Source of the DNA: Bacteroidales bacterium
Lineage (GTDB): Bacteria > Bacteroidota > Bacteroidia > Bacteroidales > UBA932
Assembly (NCBI GenBank): GCA_017398125.1
Contig: JAFQHE010000055.1
Coordinates: 1-64,000, forward strand
DNA length: 64,000 bases
Direction of reading: 5' to 3'
In this document: positions 35,496 through 43,903 of the stretch, in pieces
Layout of the letters: each line of letters opens with the position of its first letter
How positions within the stretch are numbered: position 1 is the stretch's first letter
Made by a program: the position numbers and the translations under genes
The notes under the pieces: model-generated
Told to the model about the DNA's origin: nothing
Database searches by the model: none
What the model saw: the letters and a program-made list of their open reading frames with translations, nothing else

Positions 35496-38462
35496 CTACT
35501 CTTCTACAAGTTCAAGACCTGTCTCAATTCCTTTGTGGGTTGCAGGTACGCCATATTTCATCCACACCGGCATAGGTGCCCCCTTGAGGAAGTGATCCAT
35601 AAATTGCGACAATCTTATAGTATAGTCATACGCATTTACATAACCGCTCAAATTGTGTGTTTCGTCGTTGTACTGAAGCATCCACACCTGCTTGCCAAGA
35701 CGGCGCAAAGCGGTAAAGTACTCAATTCCCTGTGTCCATGGAACAGCCTCGTCCTTGTCATTATGCATAATAAGAAGCGGAGTGTTCACTTTGTCGGCGA
35801 AGAACAGAGGAGAGTTCTCAATGTAGAGTTCAAGTCCTCCCTTATCCCAAGGTGTACAACCAATACGGCTCTGTGTATGCTCATACTGGAACTGTCTTAC
35901 AACACCTGAACCCCAACGGATTCCACCATAAGCACTTGTCATATTTGCCACAGGCGCACCTGAGCCGGCACATTTGAACATATCTGTCTGGGTAACCATA
36001 TAGGCAACCTGGTATCCGCCCCAACTCTGACCCTGAATTGCAATATTGTCGGCATCAACCCAACTGTGTCTCTTTATAAGTTCCTTCACACCTGCAACGA
36101 TACAGTTCATTGCACTTTGGCCAGGATGACCGGTAACATAATGCACATCAGGCATAAATACAAGATAACCGTTACTTACAAAATATGTAATGTTTATAGT
36201 TGAACGGCTTACAGCAGGTTTCCTGTATGTATTCTTGTATTGCGAACTCTTCTCATAGAAATATACCACCATAGGATATTTCTTGTTAGGATCAAAATTC
36301 TCCGGCTTGTATAGCAGACCCTCTATATCACGTTTGCCGTCGGCTGTTGTCCAATAGACAGACTCACAAGTTCCCCAATTGTAATCTTTTTGTTGAGGGT
36401 TGGTATTTGTTAGTTTTGTAGATGTCTTGAACCAGTCCTTTGTTACCCACAAGTTAGGTGACTCAACAAAGTTGCCCTTCGCATAGGTAATTACATCGGC
36501 ATTCTCAGCTTTGTGAAGGTAACCCAAATTGAAGTCCGGCTCCATGATGAGCTCCTTCATAGGCTGCAATTTCTTACCCTTGAACACTCTCGTATAGTAG
36601 CCAAAGCCTTTTGATTTGTTGTCAAATGCTGTAAAGTAAACATTATCCTTATCCCCGATAGGCTCCTTCTTTATACCAGGAGTTCCCTCCGGCAACTGCA
36701 ACTGGTCAAGGCGTATCATCTTGAAGGTATAACCCTTCTCTCTACCCATTCCCTGAGTAAGCATCTGCGGCTCTCTTACGCCATCCGGGTCAAGCTCCCA
36801 TACATCATACTTGTCATACACAAAGAATGATTTGTCACCCGATCTCCAGCCACCGTTTCCATAGGCCGGAGCCATTCTTGGAGTATCATGCAACTCATTG
36901 TAAAGAGGATGAGGTATCTTTTCAGAGATATTTTTCACCTGACGTGTCTCCTTGTTCCATGTAAACCACTCCTGCTCTACAGCATCAAACCAATAGATAT
37001 ATTTGCCCTCCGGCGACACATTCAAATTGTAGAACGGTTTTGCCTCCATAATCAACTCGGAAGAGCCGTCTTTCATGTCAATCACATACATATCGTAAAT
37101 AGGATTTGCATCCCACTGGCTTGAAATCAGATATTTCTCCTCTGTAAAGGCGTATGCCCAGTCACCGTTCCACTCCTCAGTAACTTTTGCAATCGGATAA
37201 TTGAGATCCGCAAGCTGGATAAACTCCCTGTCGCCACCGAAAGCTGATTTATCCAATGCGCCTTCCGAATCAAGTTTCACATAAGAGAGGTAACTTCTTC
37301 TGCTCTCGGTGTTCTTTGTATGTTGCTGCTGTGTCTGGATATACTTGTCATTGTAGTGCCATACATCAAGCTGTGCCATCTCCTCCTTGTTTGTAGTATC
37401 CTTTTTAGGAGCAGGTACACCCACGCCAAAGAAAAGTTTTGAGTTGTCATCACTCATGGTTATTGCCCTGAAACTGCTCACATTCCACCCGTCGCGCAAT
37501 CCTTTGATTGAATTGTCAATTACTTTTTTAGGAGAGTTTGAACCTATTTTGTATGTCCAGATCTCAACATTCTCCTCATATTTCTTTGTTGTATCTGTAT
37601 TAGCATAGAAGAACAATATTGTCTCATCTTTAGACAGGTTAGGTCTGACAAACTTACTTTTTGCAGTGCCCTCAATCACCACCTCAACCTCCTGTGAAGC
37701 AGGTCTGTAAATATATATTCCGCTATTATCTTTCCTCTGGTCAAATGACAATCCGGCTGCAGACTCATCCGACTGGCCTTTGGTGCCTTTCTTGGCCTTC
37801 TCCTTCACCACCTTCTTCAAACAATACAACTCTGTACCCATCTTGTTGAATGTGTAGGCCTCAAGATTCATCAAAGTATCAACAACCGCCTCTTTTGCAA
37901 GGTCATATACAAATACTCCGTCCCTTTTCAAGGAGTCATTCATTATTCTTGACTCAAACACCACGAAATTTCCACCCTCTTTTGCAACCTCCATCTTCTT
38001 TCCAAAAGGGAACTTCTGAACATTGCCGGTAACAAGATTTACAATACACATGGTATCCTTAGGCATCTTGTCTCCCTTGAGTTTTTTCAGTTTGGCCTCT
38101 TTGGTCTCTTTGTAGAAAGGACGGATCATACATAGCAAATGTTTATTGTCCTGAGCCAATCTTGCCTTTGCTCCTCGGTCAACCACCTTTATTGAATTGT
38201 CTGTAAGGTTGATAATCTCAATATGGCCATCATTCTCTGCCCTATTCTGGTAAATGACAGAATACTTGCCATCTTTAGTAAGCAAATAACCACCCATACC
38301 ATACCATTTGTCGTATACAGAGTGGTCCAACGGCTTCTTGCCGGCAGTCACCTGCACTGCACCCTCATTCGGCGCGCTCTGTGCACTTGAATTTATACTG
38401 GAGCCAACACAAAACACAGCAGTCATAAGAGACAGCAAAATAGTTTTAAAAGTTGTTTTCAT
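35496..38462 (-). CDS. Exported S9-family (prolyl oligopeptidase-type) peptidase
   Basis: A 988-residue exported serine peptidase (signal peptide ending NSSAQS). The first about 700 residues form a beta-propeller-like region; the C-terminal alpha/beta-hydrolase has the nucleophile in GQSWGGYQ, the Asp in HNDKDEAVPW and the His in DETHNLSG. Bacteroidota enzymes of this size act in the periplasm, trimming di- or tripeptides or acylated peptides. ATG at 38462 is chosen because it starts the signal peptide and lies about 85 bases from a perfect promoter; a GTG 45 bases upstream would bury the signal. It lies just upstream of the C25-like cluster and may complete digestion there. Confidence 0.9.
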   Translation of the reverse strand: MKTTFKTILLSLMTAVFCVGSSINSSAQSAPNEGAVQVTAGKKPLDHSVYDKWYGMGGYLLTKDGKYSVIYQNRAENDGHIEIINLTDNSIKVVDRGAKARLAQDNKHLLCMIRPFYKETKEAKLKKLKGDKMPKDTMCIVNLVTGNVQKFPFGKKMEVAKEGGNFVVFESRIMNDSLKRDGVFVYDLAKEAVVDTLMNLEAYTFNKMGTELYCLKKVVKEKAKKGTKGQSDESAAGLSFDQRKDNSGIYIYRPASQEVEVVIEGTAKSKFVRPNLSKDETILFFYANTDTTKKYEENVEIWTYKIGSNSPKKVIDNSIKGLRDGWNVSSFRAITMSDDNSKLFFGVGVPAPKKDTTNKEEMAQLDVWHYNDKYIQTQQQHTKNTESRRSYLSYVKLDSEGALDKSAFGGDREFIQLADLNYPIAKVTEEWNGDWAYAFTEEKYLISSQWDANPIYDMYVIDMKDGSSELIMEAKPFYNLNVSPEGKYIYWFDAVEQEWFTWNKETRQVKNISEKIPHPLYNELHDTPRMAPAYGNGGWRSGDKSFFVYDKYDVWELDPDGVREPQMLTQGMGREKGYTFKMIRLDQLQLPEGTPGIKKEPIGDKDNVYFTAFDNKSKGFGYYTRVFKGKKLQPMKELIMEPDFNLGYLHKAENADVITYAKGNFVESPNLWVTKDWFKTSTKLTNTNPQQKDYNWGTCESVYWTTADGKRDIEGLLYKPENFDPNKKYPMVVYFYEKSSQYKNTYRKPAVSRSTINITYFVSNGYLVFMPDVHYVTGHPGQSAMNCIVAGVKELIKRHSWVDADNIAIQGQSWGGYQVAYMVTQTDMFKCAGSGAPVANMTSAYGGIRWGSGVVRQFQYEHTQSRIGCTPWDKGGLELYIENSPLFFADKVNTPLLIMHNDKDEAVPWTQGIEYFTALRRLGKQVWMLQYNDETHNLSGYVNAYDYTIRLSQFMDHFLKGAPMPVWMKYGVPATHKGIETGLELVEE

Positions 38463-38552
38463 TAAATCTGAATGTTTTAAATATGTATCATTTGTTGCAT
38501 TATTCACAAACTATTGCAATCAACAGGACCTTATCCCTCTCCTAAAAGGGCA

Positions 38553-38583
38553 CAAAATTATTTTTTTTTTGCAATATATCAAA
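38553..38583 (-). promoter_or_regulatory. Promoter of the S9 peptidase gene
   Basis: On the minus strand TTTG (38580-38583), 19 bases, then TAATTTTG (38553-38560): a perfect Bacteroidota promoter. The predicted start near 38547 gives a leader of about 85 bases. Confidence 0.8.
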
Positions 38584-38701
38584 GGCCTAATCAATATATT
38601 TACAATCCGATACATAACTTTTTGCCATTTTCCTTTCAAGAGAAAATGCATCGTTGCCACAATTAATCCTGACTCTGATGGCAGCAATATTTAAATTTGA
38701 G

Positions 38702-38709
38702 TATTTTTG
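38702..38709 (+). promoter_or_regulatory. -7 box (TATTTTTG) for the deformylase-like gene
   Basis: TATTTTTG matches TAnnTTTG and lies 33 bases before the ATG at 38742, divergent from the S9 promoter. The -33 region is poor. Confidence 0.5.
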
Positions 38710-38741
38710 CAACAGAAACAAGCTTTTAAAACAGATTGGAT

Positions 38742-39368
38742 ATGAACACAACAAACTTCAAGAGAGACATCATTGCCATACTGCTTGCAATAGCGGCAAC
38801 AGCAGGCATAACATCATGCGGCACAACCGGCCCCAAATTATCTTTTACCCCTGAAGAGCTGTTGATAATCAATGACACACTCTCACCACTCATGAAGGTG
38901 TATACAATAGAGGATGAATCAGACAGCACTCTTCTCCGACAGATCTGCGCCCCACTGACTACAGCCGACATATCAAGCCCAGCCTACCGCACATTAGCCG
39001 GGCGTATGGTAAAAACAGTATCAGACAGTACTGTAGACGGAGTTGGAATAGCTGGTCCCCAAGTAGGTCTGCTAAGACAGATCGTTGCCGTACAGCGTTT
39101 TGACAAGCCTGGCTTCCCTTTTGAGGTATACCCCAACATATCCATAACTGCCCGCTCCCAAGAGACTGAGAACGGACGCGAAGGCTGCCTTTCGGTTCCC
39201 GACAGAAGCGGCATGGTAACCCGCTCACAATGGGTTGTCATCAGCTATACATCACCTGAAACCCTTACCCAGGTTAAAGATACCATCAAGGGGTTTACTG
39301 CCCGTATTTTCCAACATGAGACAGACCACCTGAAGGGAATACTTTACACAGATTATATCACAGAGTAA
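38742..39368 (+). CDS. Peptide deformylase with a lipoprotein signal
   Basis: A 208-residue protein with all three deformylase motifs: VGIAGPQVG (usually GLAAPQ, here with Gly replacing the second Ala), EGCLSVP with the metal-binding Cys, and QHETDHLKG with the HExxH metal site. Normal deformylases remove formyl groups from nascent chains in the cytoplasm. This one begins with a basic, then hydrophobic segment and a lipobox (GITSC, Cys about residue 25), so it should be an envelope lipoprotein. ATG at 38742 is used; the TTG two codons upstream is less likely. It is monocistronic, with a terminator at 39382-39413. Family firm, location inferred, biological role unknown. Confidence 0.82.
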   Translation: MNTTNFKRDIIAILLAIAATAGITSCGTTGPKLSFTPEELLIINDTLSPLMKVYTIEDESDSTLLRQICAPLTTADISSPAYRTLAGRMVKTVSDSTVDGVGIAGPQVGLLRQIVAVQRFDKPGFPFEVYPNISITARSQETENGREGCLSVPDRSGMVTRSQWVVISYTSPETLTQVKDTIKGFTARIFQHETDHLKGILYTDYITE

Positions 39369-39381
39369 GGTAAAAATGAAA

Positions 39382-39413
39382 GGGCCGGGTCAAAAATGTT
39401 TTGATCCGGTCCC
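39382..39413. terminator. Hairpin terminator between convergent genes
   Basis: Arms GGGCCGGGTCAAAA and TTTTGATCCGGTCCC pair with two G-T pairs over a very short loop. It lies 13 bases after the deformylase stop and ahead of the convergent DUF4493 gene. Confidence 0.65.
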
Positions 39414-39451
39414 TCAAACTCTTTTATTGATCATCACCTCCAAAGGAGTAA

Positions 39452-40384
39452 TCAATCATCCTCTTCAAGCAGGCCACTGCCATTATTGTACCCGCTTATG
39501 GAGATGCCATTCTGAACAGTCTCCTGATCCTGACCCACCTTTATTATGATACCATCAGGCACACTTGCAAGATCGGCACTGATCCTTACCTTGTGCCAGA
39601 ACGCCTTGCCGGTTCTCAACAGAGCACCGTCACCGGTTGCTGTTCCGCTGTAAATATACTCTTTCAGGGCCCCATCACCCGCCAAGCTGTTGAATTGTGT
39701 CTTAATAGTCACATAAAGGTCGGTTGATTCAGGATAGAATGCACATTTTGCCAAATCTATCTGCACCTGCTGCTCTGGCTGACCTGACTCCAAAAACCTT
39801 GTATTGTCAAAAACCAACGGTCTCTCGGTTCTGTCTGGATTTGTATGGATTGTTACCTCTGTTGCTGCGGATTTGAAGACCTTAAGAAAGCTCTCATCAA
39901 GCACAACACTCACCATAGAGTTGGCAACCTCGCAATCAATCACCACATTGGCCGATTTTCCGGCCTGCACATCAAAATTCTTTGTACCAAAATATCTGAC
40001 ACAACCGAAACCATCAGCAGGATGAGCCTGTTGTTCTGTGCAGTTATAGGCGGATGCCACATAAGAACCGGCAGAAACAGAGAATTTTGTCTCCTTTATT
40101 GATCCGAAAGCGGCTGCATCAACCACAGATGTTGGCTCCGTAACAATTCCTGCACTCACAATGAAGTTATCAAGCTCACTCACTCCCACTTCAGGCAAAA
40201 CAGGCGAGTCCTTTGTGGCAACATCGGTCTGACTCTCTGCTACAGACCCGAATGGCATTGAACGGACCTCAATCACTTCACTGCCGGAAATGCCAAAAGA
40301 CAGCAGACCCTCATTGTGGCTGCTCTCTTTTGTACATGCCTGTAAAGTTACAAGTGCCAGAAATATGACCAATATACGACGCAT
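39452..40384 (-). CDS. DUF4493-type lipoprotein
   Basis: A 310-residue lipoprotein: signal sequence MRRILVIFLALVTLQAC with the lipid Cys at 17. The mature part has the DUF4493 pattern (GLLSFGI, later FGCVRYFGTKNFDV and NSMVSVVLDESFLKVFK) shared with the gene just upstream. The start at 40384 is chosen over 40432 because it gives a normal lipoprotein signal and avoids overlap with that gene. Such proteins are Bacteroidota surface lipoproteins with structural similarity to fimbrial adhesins; no enzyme motif is seen. The two DUF4493 genes are 28 bases apart and co-directional. Confidence 0.72.
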   Translation of the reverse strand: MRRILVIFLALVTLQACTKESSHNEGLLSFGISGSEVIEVRSMPFGSVAESQTDVATKDSPVLPEVGVSELDNFIVSAGIVTEPTSVVDAAAFGSIKETKFSVSAGSYVASAYNCTEQQAHPADGFGCVRYFGTKNFDVQAGKSANVVIDCEVANSMVSVVLDESFLKVFKSAATEVTIHTNPDRTERPLVFDNTRFLESGQPEQQVQIDLAKCAFYPESTDLYVTIKTQFNSLAGDGALKEYIYSGTATGDGALLRTGKAFWHKVRISADLASVPDGIIIKVGQDQETVQNGISISGYNNGSGLLEEDD

Positions 40385-40412
40385 TCTGAATAACCTTTGG
40401 AAATGATTTGGA

Positions 40413-41258
40413 TTAATTGCCGGCAACAGCATACGGATCTACAGTAATCTCCTCTTCTGCCTCAATGATTGTACCATCAACATTAATGGTAATCTGAGCC
40501 TGTCCATTATTTGAACTTGCCGCAATTTTCACTTTGTGCCATGTCTTTGCAGCCAACGAAACTGGAGTTGTTGATGTATAGCTCTTTACAACACCATCAC
40601 TCAATCTTGCAGCTGTAATGGTAAAGCTTAGGGTTGTACCGGTTGAAGCAACTGTAAAATAAGCTGCTTTGCCATCATGGTTCACATCACCTGTAAAAGT
40701 AACACTTCTGTCAGCAGTCAAGCTGTTTGACGGAGTGGCAACAATAGTAGGAACCTGAGTTGAAGATGCCATATTGAACATATTTGTAAATGTCTCATCA
40801 TAATCAAATGTAACCTTTGCATTTGCCATAGTACATATTACTGACACATTGCTTGGTGTAGCGGAAGCACTTACTGCAAAACTGCTTTTGCCAAAGTAGT
40901 GGGCAGCACCCATACCTTCATATGCAGCCTCTGCCTGGCTTGCTGTTATATTCTGAGAAGTGATGGTATAAGAACCTACAGGCACAGTTATTGTCTGGCC
41001 TTTCAAATTTGAATATGTTCCCGACAAAGCAGACACTTGCACTGAACTGGAGTTCAATGTTTCAACCAAATAGTCGCCATTTGCCTCTGTAATGTTTTCT
41101 GATTTCACATAAATAGTGTTACCTTCATTTACCGACAAAGTAACCTTGCCGTACTCATTTCCTGTCTGCGGCTCCTCTTTTGAACCCCAGTCATAACCCT
41201 CTTTTCCGCAGCCTGCCAACATCATCGCCGCAACTGCAACCAAAAATAGTTTTCTCAT
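40413..41258 (-). CDS. DUF4493-type lipoprotein
   Basis: A 281-residue lipoprotein with lipobox LAGC (C17). Beta-rich, Thr/Ser/Val-rich repeats include AHYFGKSSFAVS and NAKVTFDYDETFTNMF, the segments also seen in the downstream partner, so the pair comes from a duplication. The C-terminus ends in an acidic tail (EAEEEITVDPYAV). It is divergent from the fimbrillin-like gene at 41526. A role in surface structure or adhesion is inferred from the family only. Confidence 0.75.
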   Translation of the reverse strand: MRKLFLVAVAAMMLAGCGKEGYDWGSKEEPQTGNEYGKVTLSVNEGNTIYVKSENITEANGDYLVETLNSSSVQVSALSGTYSNLKGQTITVPVGSYTITSQNITASQAEAAYEGMGAAHYFGKSSFAVSASATPSNVSVICTMANAKVTFDYDETFTNMFNMASSTQVPTIVATPSNSLTADRSVTFTGDVNHDGKAAYFTVASTGTTLSFTITAARLSDGVVKSYTSTTPVSLAAKTWHKVKIAASSNNGQAQITINVDGTIIEAEEEITVDPYAVAGN

Positions 41259-41320
41259 AGTATCATTAATTTTTAAACATTTTCAAACAATTCAATCCAC
41301 ACCGCCCCAATTTAGCACTG

Positions 41321-41328
41321 CAAAGATG
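41321..41328 (-). promoter_or_regulatory. Possible -7 box for the DUF4493 pair
   Basis: CATCTTTG on the minus strand differs from TAnnTTTG at one defined base and lies 63 bases ahead of the ATG at 41258. Weak call. Confidence 0.3.
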
Positions 41329-41467
41329 ACACTTTCCATAATCACAAACAACTGTCGGGAGCACAATTTTATATACAAATTTATCGTTTTTTATCAGTTA
41401 TTCCCTCCATTTGCTATCAAACTTGCTGTAAGGGCAATAAATCGCTCTTCAAAAAATGGCCAATTGC

Positions 41468-41498
41468 TTTACTGGTAAAAACTTTTTTCCTACTTTTG
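41468..41498 (+). promoter_or_regulatory. Promoter of the fimbrillin-like gene
   Basis: TTTA (41468-41471, 3 of 4), 19 bases, then TACTTTTG (41491-41498). The ATG at 41526 follows after 27 bases, which argues against the upstream TTG at 41496 being the start. Confidence 0.6.
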
Positions 41499-41525
41499 TG
41501 CACGTTGTTCATTAAAATACCGGAA

Positions 41526-43547
41526 ATGTTACAAGTAAGCAAAATATATAAAAGTTTGATATACACCATTGCAACTGTATTTGCGGTTGCAATTGCTACA
41601 GCATGCCAAAAAGAGGAACAGATGCCACAAGGAGGCTTCCCTGTAAATATCTGCACTACAATAGAAACCGCCAACCAGCTCACAAAGACCTCAGTAAATG
41701 ATGATTTGAGCATAAACTGGACCAATGGGGACAAGCTTCTGATGTTGGCACAAACCTCAGACAATGCCGCAGCCTCAACTGTGCTTGACCTGCAAGAGGA
41801 GGATGCAGGTGCAAAAAGAGCGACTTTCACAGGTGCGGTTGAGACTCCACAAGTTCCCGCTTACTGTTACTTTGCATATCCCGCTAATGCGAATACCGCG
41901 CTTGACGCATCTGCAGGAACAGTAACATTCAACTATGCCTCACAAGACGGATCCCACAACCCTTTCCTTGCAAGTGAGGCAATTGCCTACAGCTCTTCGG
42001 GCATCGAATGTACATTGGCACACATTGGCGGAGTATTGCAAATAGATGTGCCCGCCGGCGTACAATCACTTGAAATACGTGGAAACAACAATGAAAAATT
42101 GTCGGGATACATATATAATTTCAAGACCTCAAGCGGCTCAATTGACGAAAATGCAACCCGACAAATTACCGTAACCCTTTCCGGCTCAGGCGGCACCTGC
42201 TACGTAAACATGCCTCCTGTAAAGTTTGAAAAAGGCTTTACAATCATATTCAATGGTCCCGACGGCAAAAACATGTACAAAAGCTTCAACTACACCTCAG
42301 GCGGATGCGACTTTTCGCAAGTTCCGGCCTCTGGAGAATCTGCAACGGCTGCAACACTAAAGGGTGCCATGGTAAATATGGAGGTTTCGGAATTCACCGA
42401 ATTCCAGCCCGGCCTTACCAGCAGCAATGTCGGCTCACACATATACAGTAACAGCACACTTACAGGCAGTCAGGTGAAAATCTCCTCAATTTCACTTTCA
42501 GGTGTTCCGAGTTCGGTAATTACAGGCTACAGTGCAACACTTACCAATTCTGCCGGCGCAGTTGTGAGAAGCTACAACTCCAGCACCGTTCCATCGGAAC
42601 TCACTTTGGGAAGCGACAACAACAGCAACTGGCCATACCTTCCAAAAGGAACCTATACACTTGTACAGACAATTTCCACCATATACGGAACAACCACAAA
42701 CTTTGAGGACAAAAATGTAATACTTCCTGCTCCTGACGCCATCACTGCAACAATAGATGCAATGACATCGTACAGCTACTATCTTGCAGGAGATATAAAT
42801 GGTGCAAACAGTTGCGACAATGCCACCATTTATGGAATTTCAACCAGTGTAAAAATCTCATCAAAAATACTTGGGAACAGCAACTACTCCAACTTGAAGC
42901 CAACCTTGGCATCATTCTCTTTGGACGGCAACACACTTGGAGCATCAGCCGGCACATCCAACGGCGATTCGTACAGCTTTGCCTACAGCAGCAACAATGC
43001 CACTGGCCAGAGCTGGGCAAAACACAATTTAGCTTCATCAATATCATTTGACGGAGCAACCGCAACCGCAAATAAAAGCGTGGAGATTACCGGATTGCCT
43101 TACAGTTTCCAATTTTACAACAATGAAGATGGCCTTGACCAGAGCGGTTGGACCCGGCATAATGTTGATTACACAAACAAGAAGTGCGCCATTCAATACG
43201 ACGGCAGCAACGGATACCTTATATCTCCTCAGTTCAACATCCCAGGCAGCACTAAGATTGCATATGGAATCCAGGCCCAATACTATAGGGCATGGGCTAT
43301 CAACGTCAGCGGAAAGTCCATTTACTTAAGAGTTGGAGCCAGCAGTTCAAATTCTGCCGTTGCAGGTTCATATAATGAGCATGAATGCAAAGGTAATAAC
43401 AACACCGGACAGTCATACGGCACATGTACAGGCACATTGAGCATGAACAGCAGTGCTGAATTTATTTCCCTGCACCACAATAACGCCAACGTTAGTGCCC
43501 AGATAGACTATCTTTGTATCTATTTGCTTGAGTTAAAATACAACTAA
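41526..43547 (+). CDS. Fimbrillin-like / DUF4493-associated lipoprotein
   Basis: A 673-residue lipoprotein (lipobox ATAC at about residue 26). The mature N-terminus has the fimbrillin-like signature TKTSV...INWTNGDKLLM, with FAYPA and LAHIGGVLQI further on. The second half holds the repeat-rich module often fused to DUF4493 proteins (TSYSYYLAGDINGANSCDN) and a final domain with YLISPQFNIPG, similar to carbohydrate- or protein-binding jelly rolls. It has no cysteine-rich or catalytic motif. Probably a surface adhesin or fimbria-like component; it is divergent from the two DUF4493 genes, which may be partners. Confidence 0.68.
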   Translation: MLQVSKIYKSLIYTIATVFAVAIATACQKEEQMPQGGFPVNICTTIETANQLTKTSVNDDLSINWTNGDKLLMLAQTSDNAAASTVLDLQEEDAGAKRATFTGAVETPQVPAYCYFAYPANANTALDASAGTVTFNYASQDGSHNPFLASEAIAYSSSGIECTLAHIGGVLQIDVPAGVQSLEIRGNNNEKLSGYIYNFKTSSGSIDENATRQITVTLSGSGGTCYVNMPPVKFEKGFTIIFNGPDGKNMYKSFNYTSGGCDFSQVPASGESATAATLKGAMVNMEVSEFTEFQPGLTSSNVGSHIYSNSTLTGSQVKISSISLSGVPSSVITGYSATLTNSAGAVVRSYNSSTVPSELTLGSDNNSNWPYLPKGTYTLVQTISTIYGTTTNFEDKNVILPAPDAITATIDAMTSYSYYLAGDINGANSCDNATIYGISTSVKISSKILGNSNYSNLKPTLASFSLDGNTLGASAGTSNGDSYSFAYSSNNATGQSWAKHNLASSISFDGATATANKSVEITGLPYSFQFYNNEDGLDQSGWTRHNVDYTNKKCAIQYDGSNGYLISPQFNIPGSTKIAYGIQAQYYRAWAINVSGKSIYLRVGASSSNSAVAGSYNEHECKGNNNTGQSYGTCTGTLSMNSSAEFISLHHNNANVSAQIDYLCIYLLELKYN

Positions 43548-43633
43548 ACCAGAGGCTCTATTCACTGATAATTACTATAATAAAGCCATTTTTACATAGC
43601 CTTCGCAGAGGTACAAAATTTAGAAACCGGCCT

Positions 43634-43903
43634 TTACTTCTTTCTATAGGGGGCATGCCGGTCTTCACAAAGGCATTGTGATACCTCTGCCGGTTCTTGC
43701 CCATCATATAGTTTTGGCTTGATTATTTGAACACTCATACCAAGCGCAGCAATAATTCTATAGGAAACTGCCACACTTGGAATGATCAGCCCATTCTCTA
43801 TACGTGAAATATATGACTTTGTAGTCTGTGTCCGTCTTGCCAGCTCTGTTTGAGTAATTTTAGCCTCTTTTCTCGCATCACAAAGAATCAAGTTTCCACT
43901 CAA
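43634..43903 (-). CDS. XRE-family HTH protein, apparently missing its N-terminus
   Basis: At most 89 residues, with a complete Cro/C1-type helix-turn-helix (ITQTELARRTQTTKSYISR) and the tail PSVAVSYRIIAALGMSVQI seen in HigA-like antitoxins of Bacteroidota. Those proteins usually have 30-50 residues before the HTH. Here the reading frame begins inside the 3' end of trpB (overlap 43900-43903), has no ATG before the domain and can start only at a TTG. I read it as a 5'-truncated remnant or a non-canonical start. No toxin gene is beside it. If expressed, it would depend on trpB transcription. Confidence 0.5.
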   Translation of the reverse strand: MSGNLILCDARKEAKITQTELARRTQTTKSYISRIENGLIIPSVAVSYRIIAALGMSVQIIKPKLYDGQEPAEVSQCLCEDRHAPYRKK

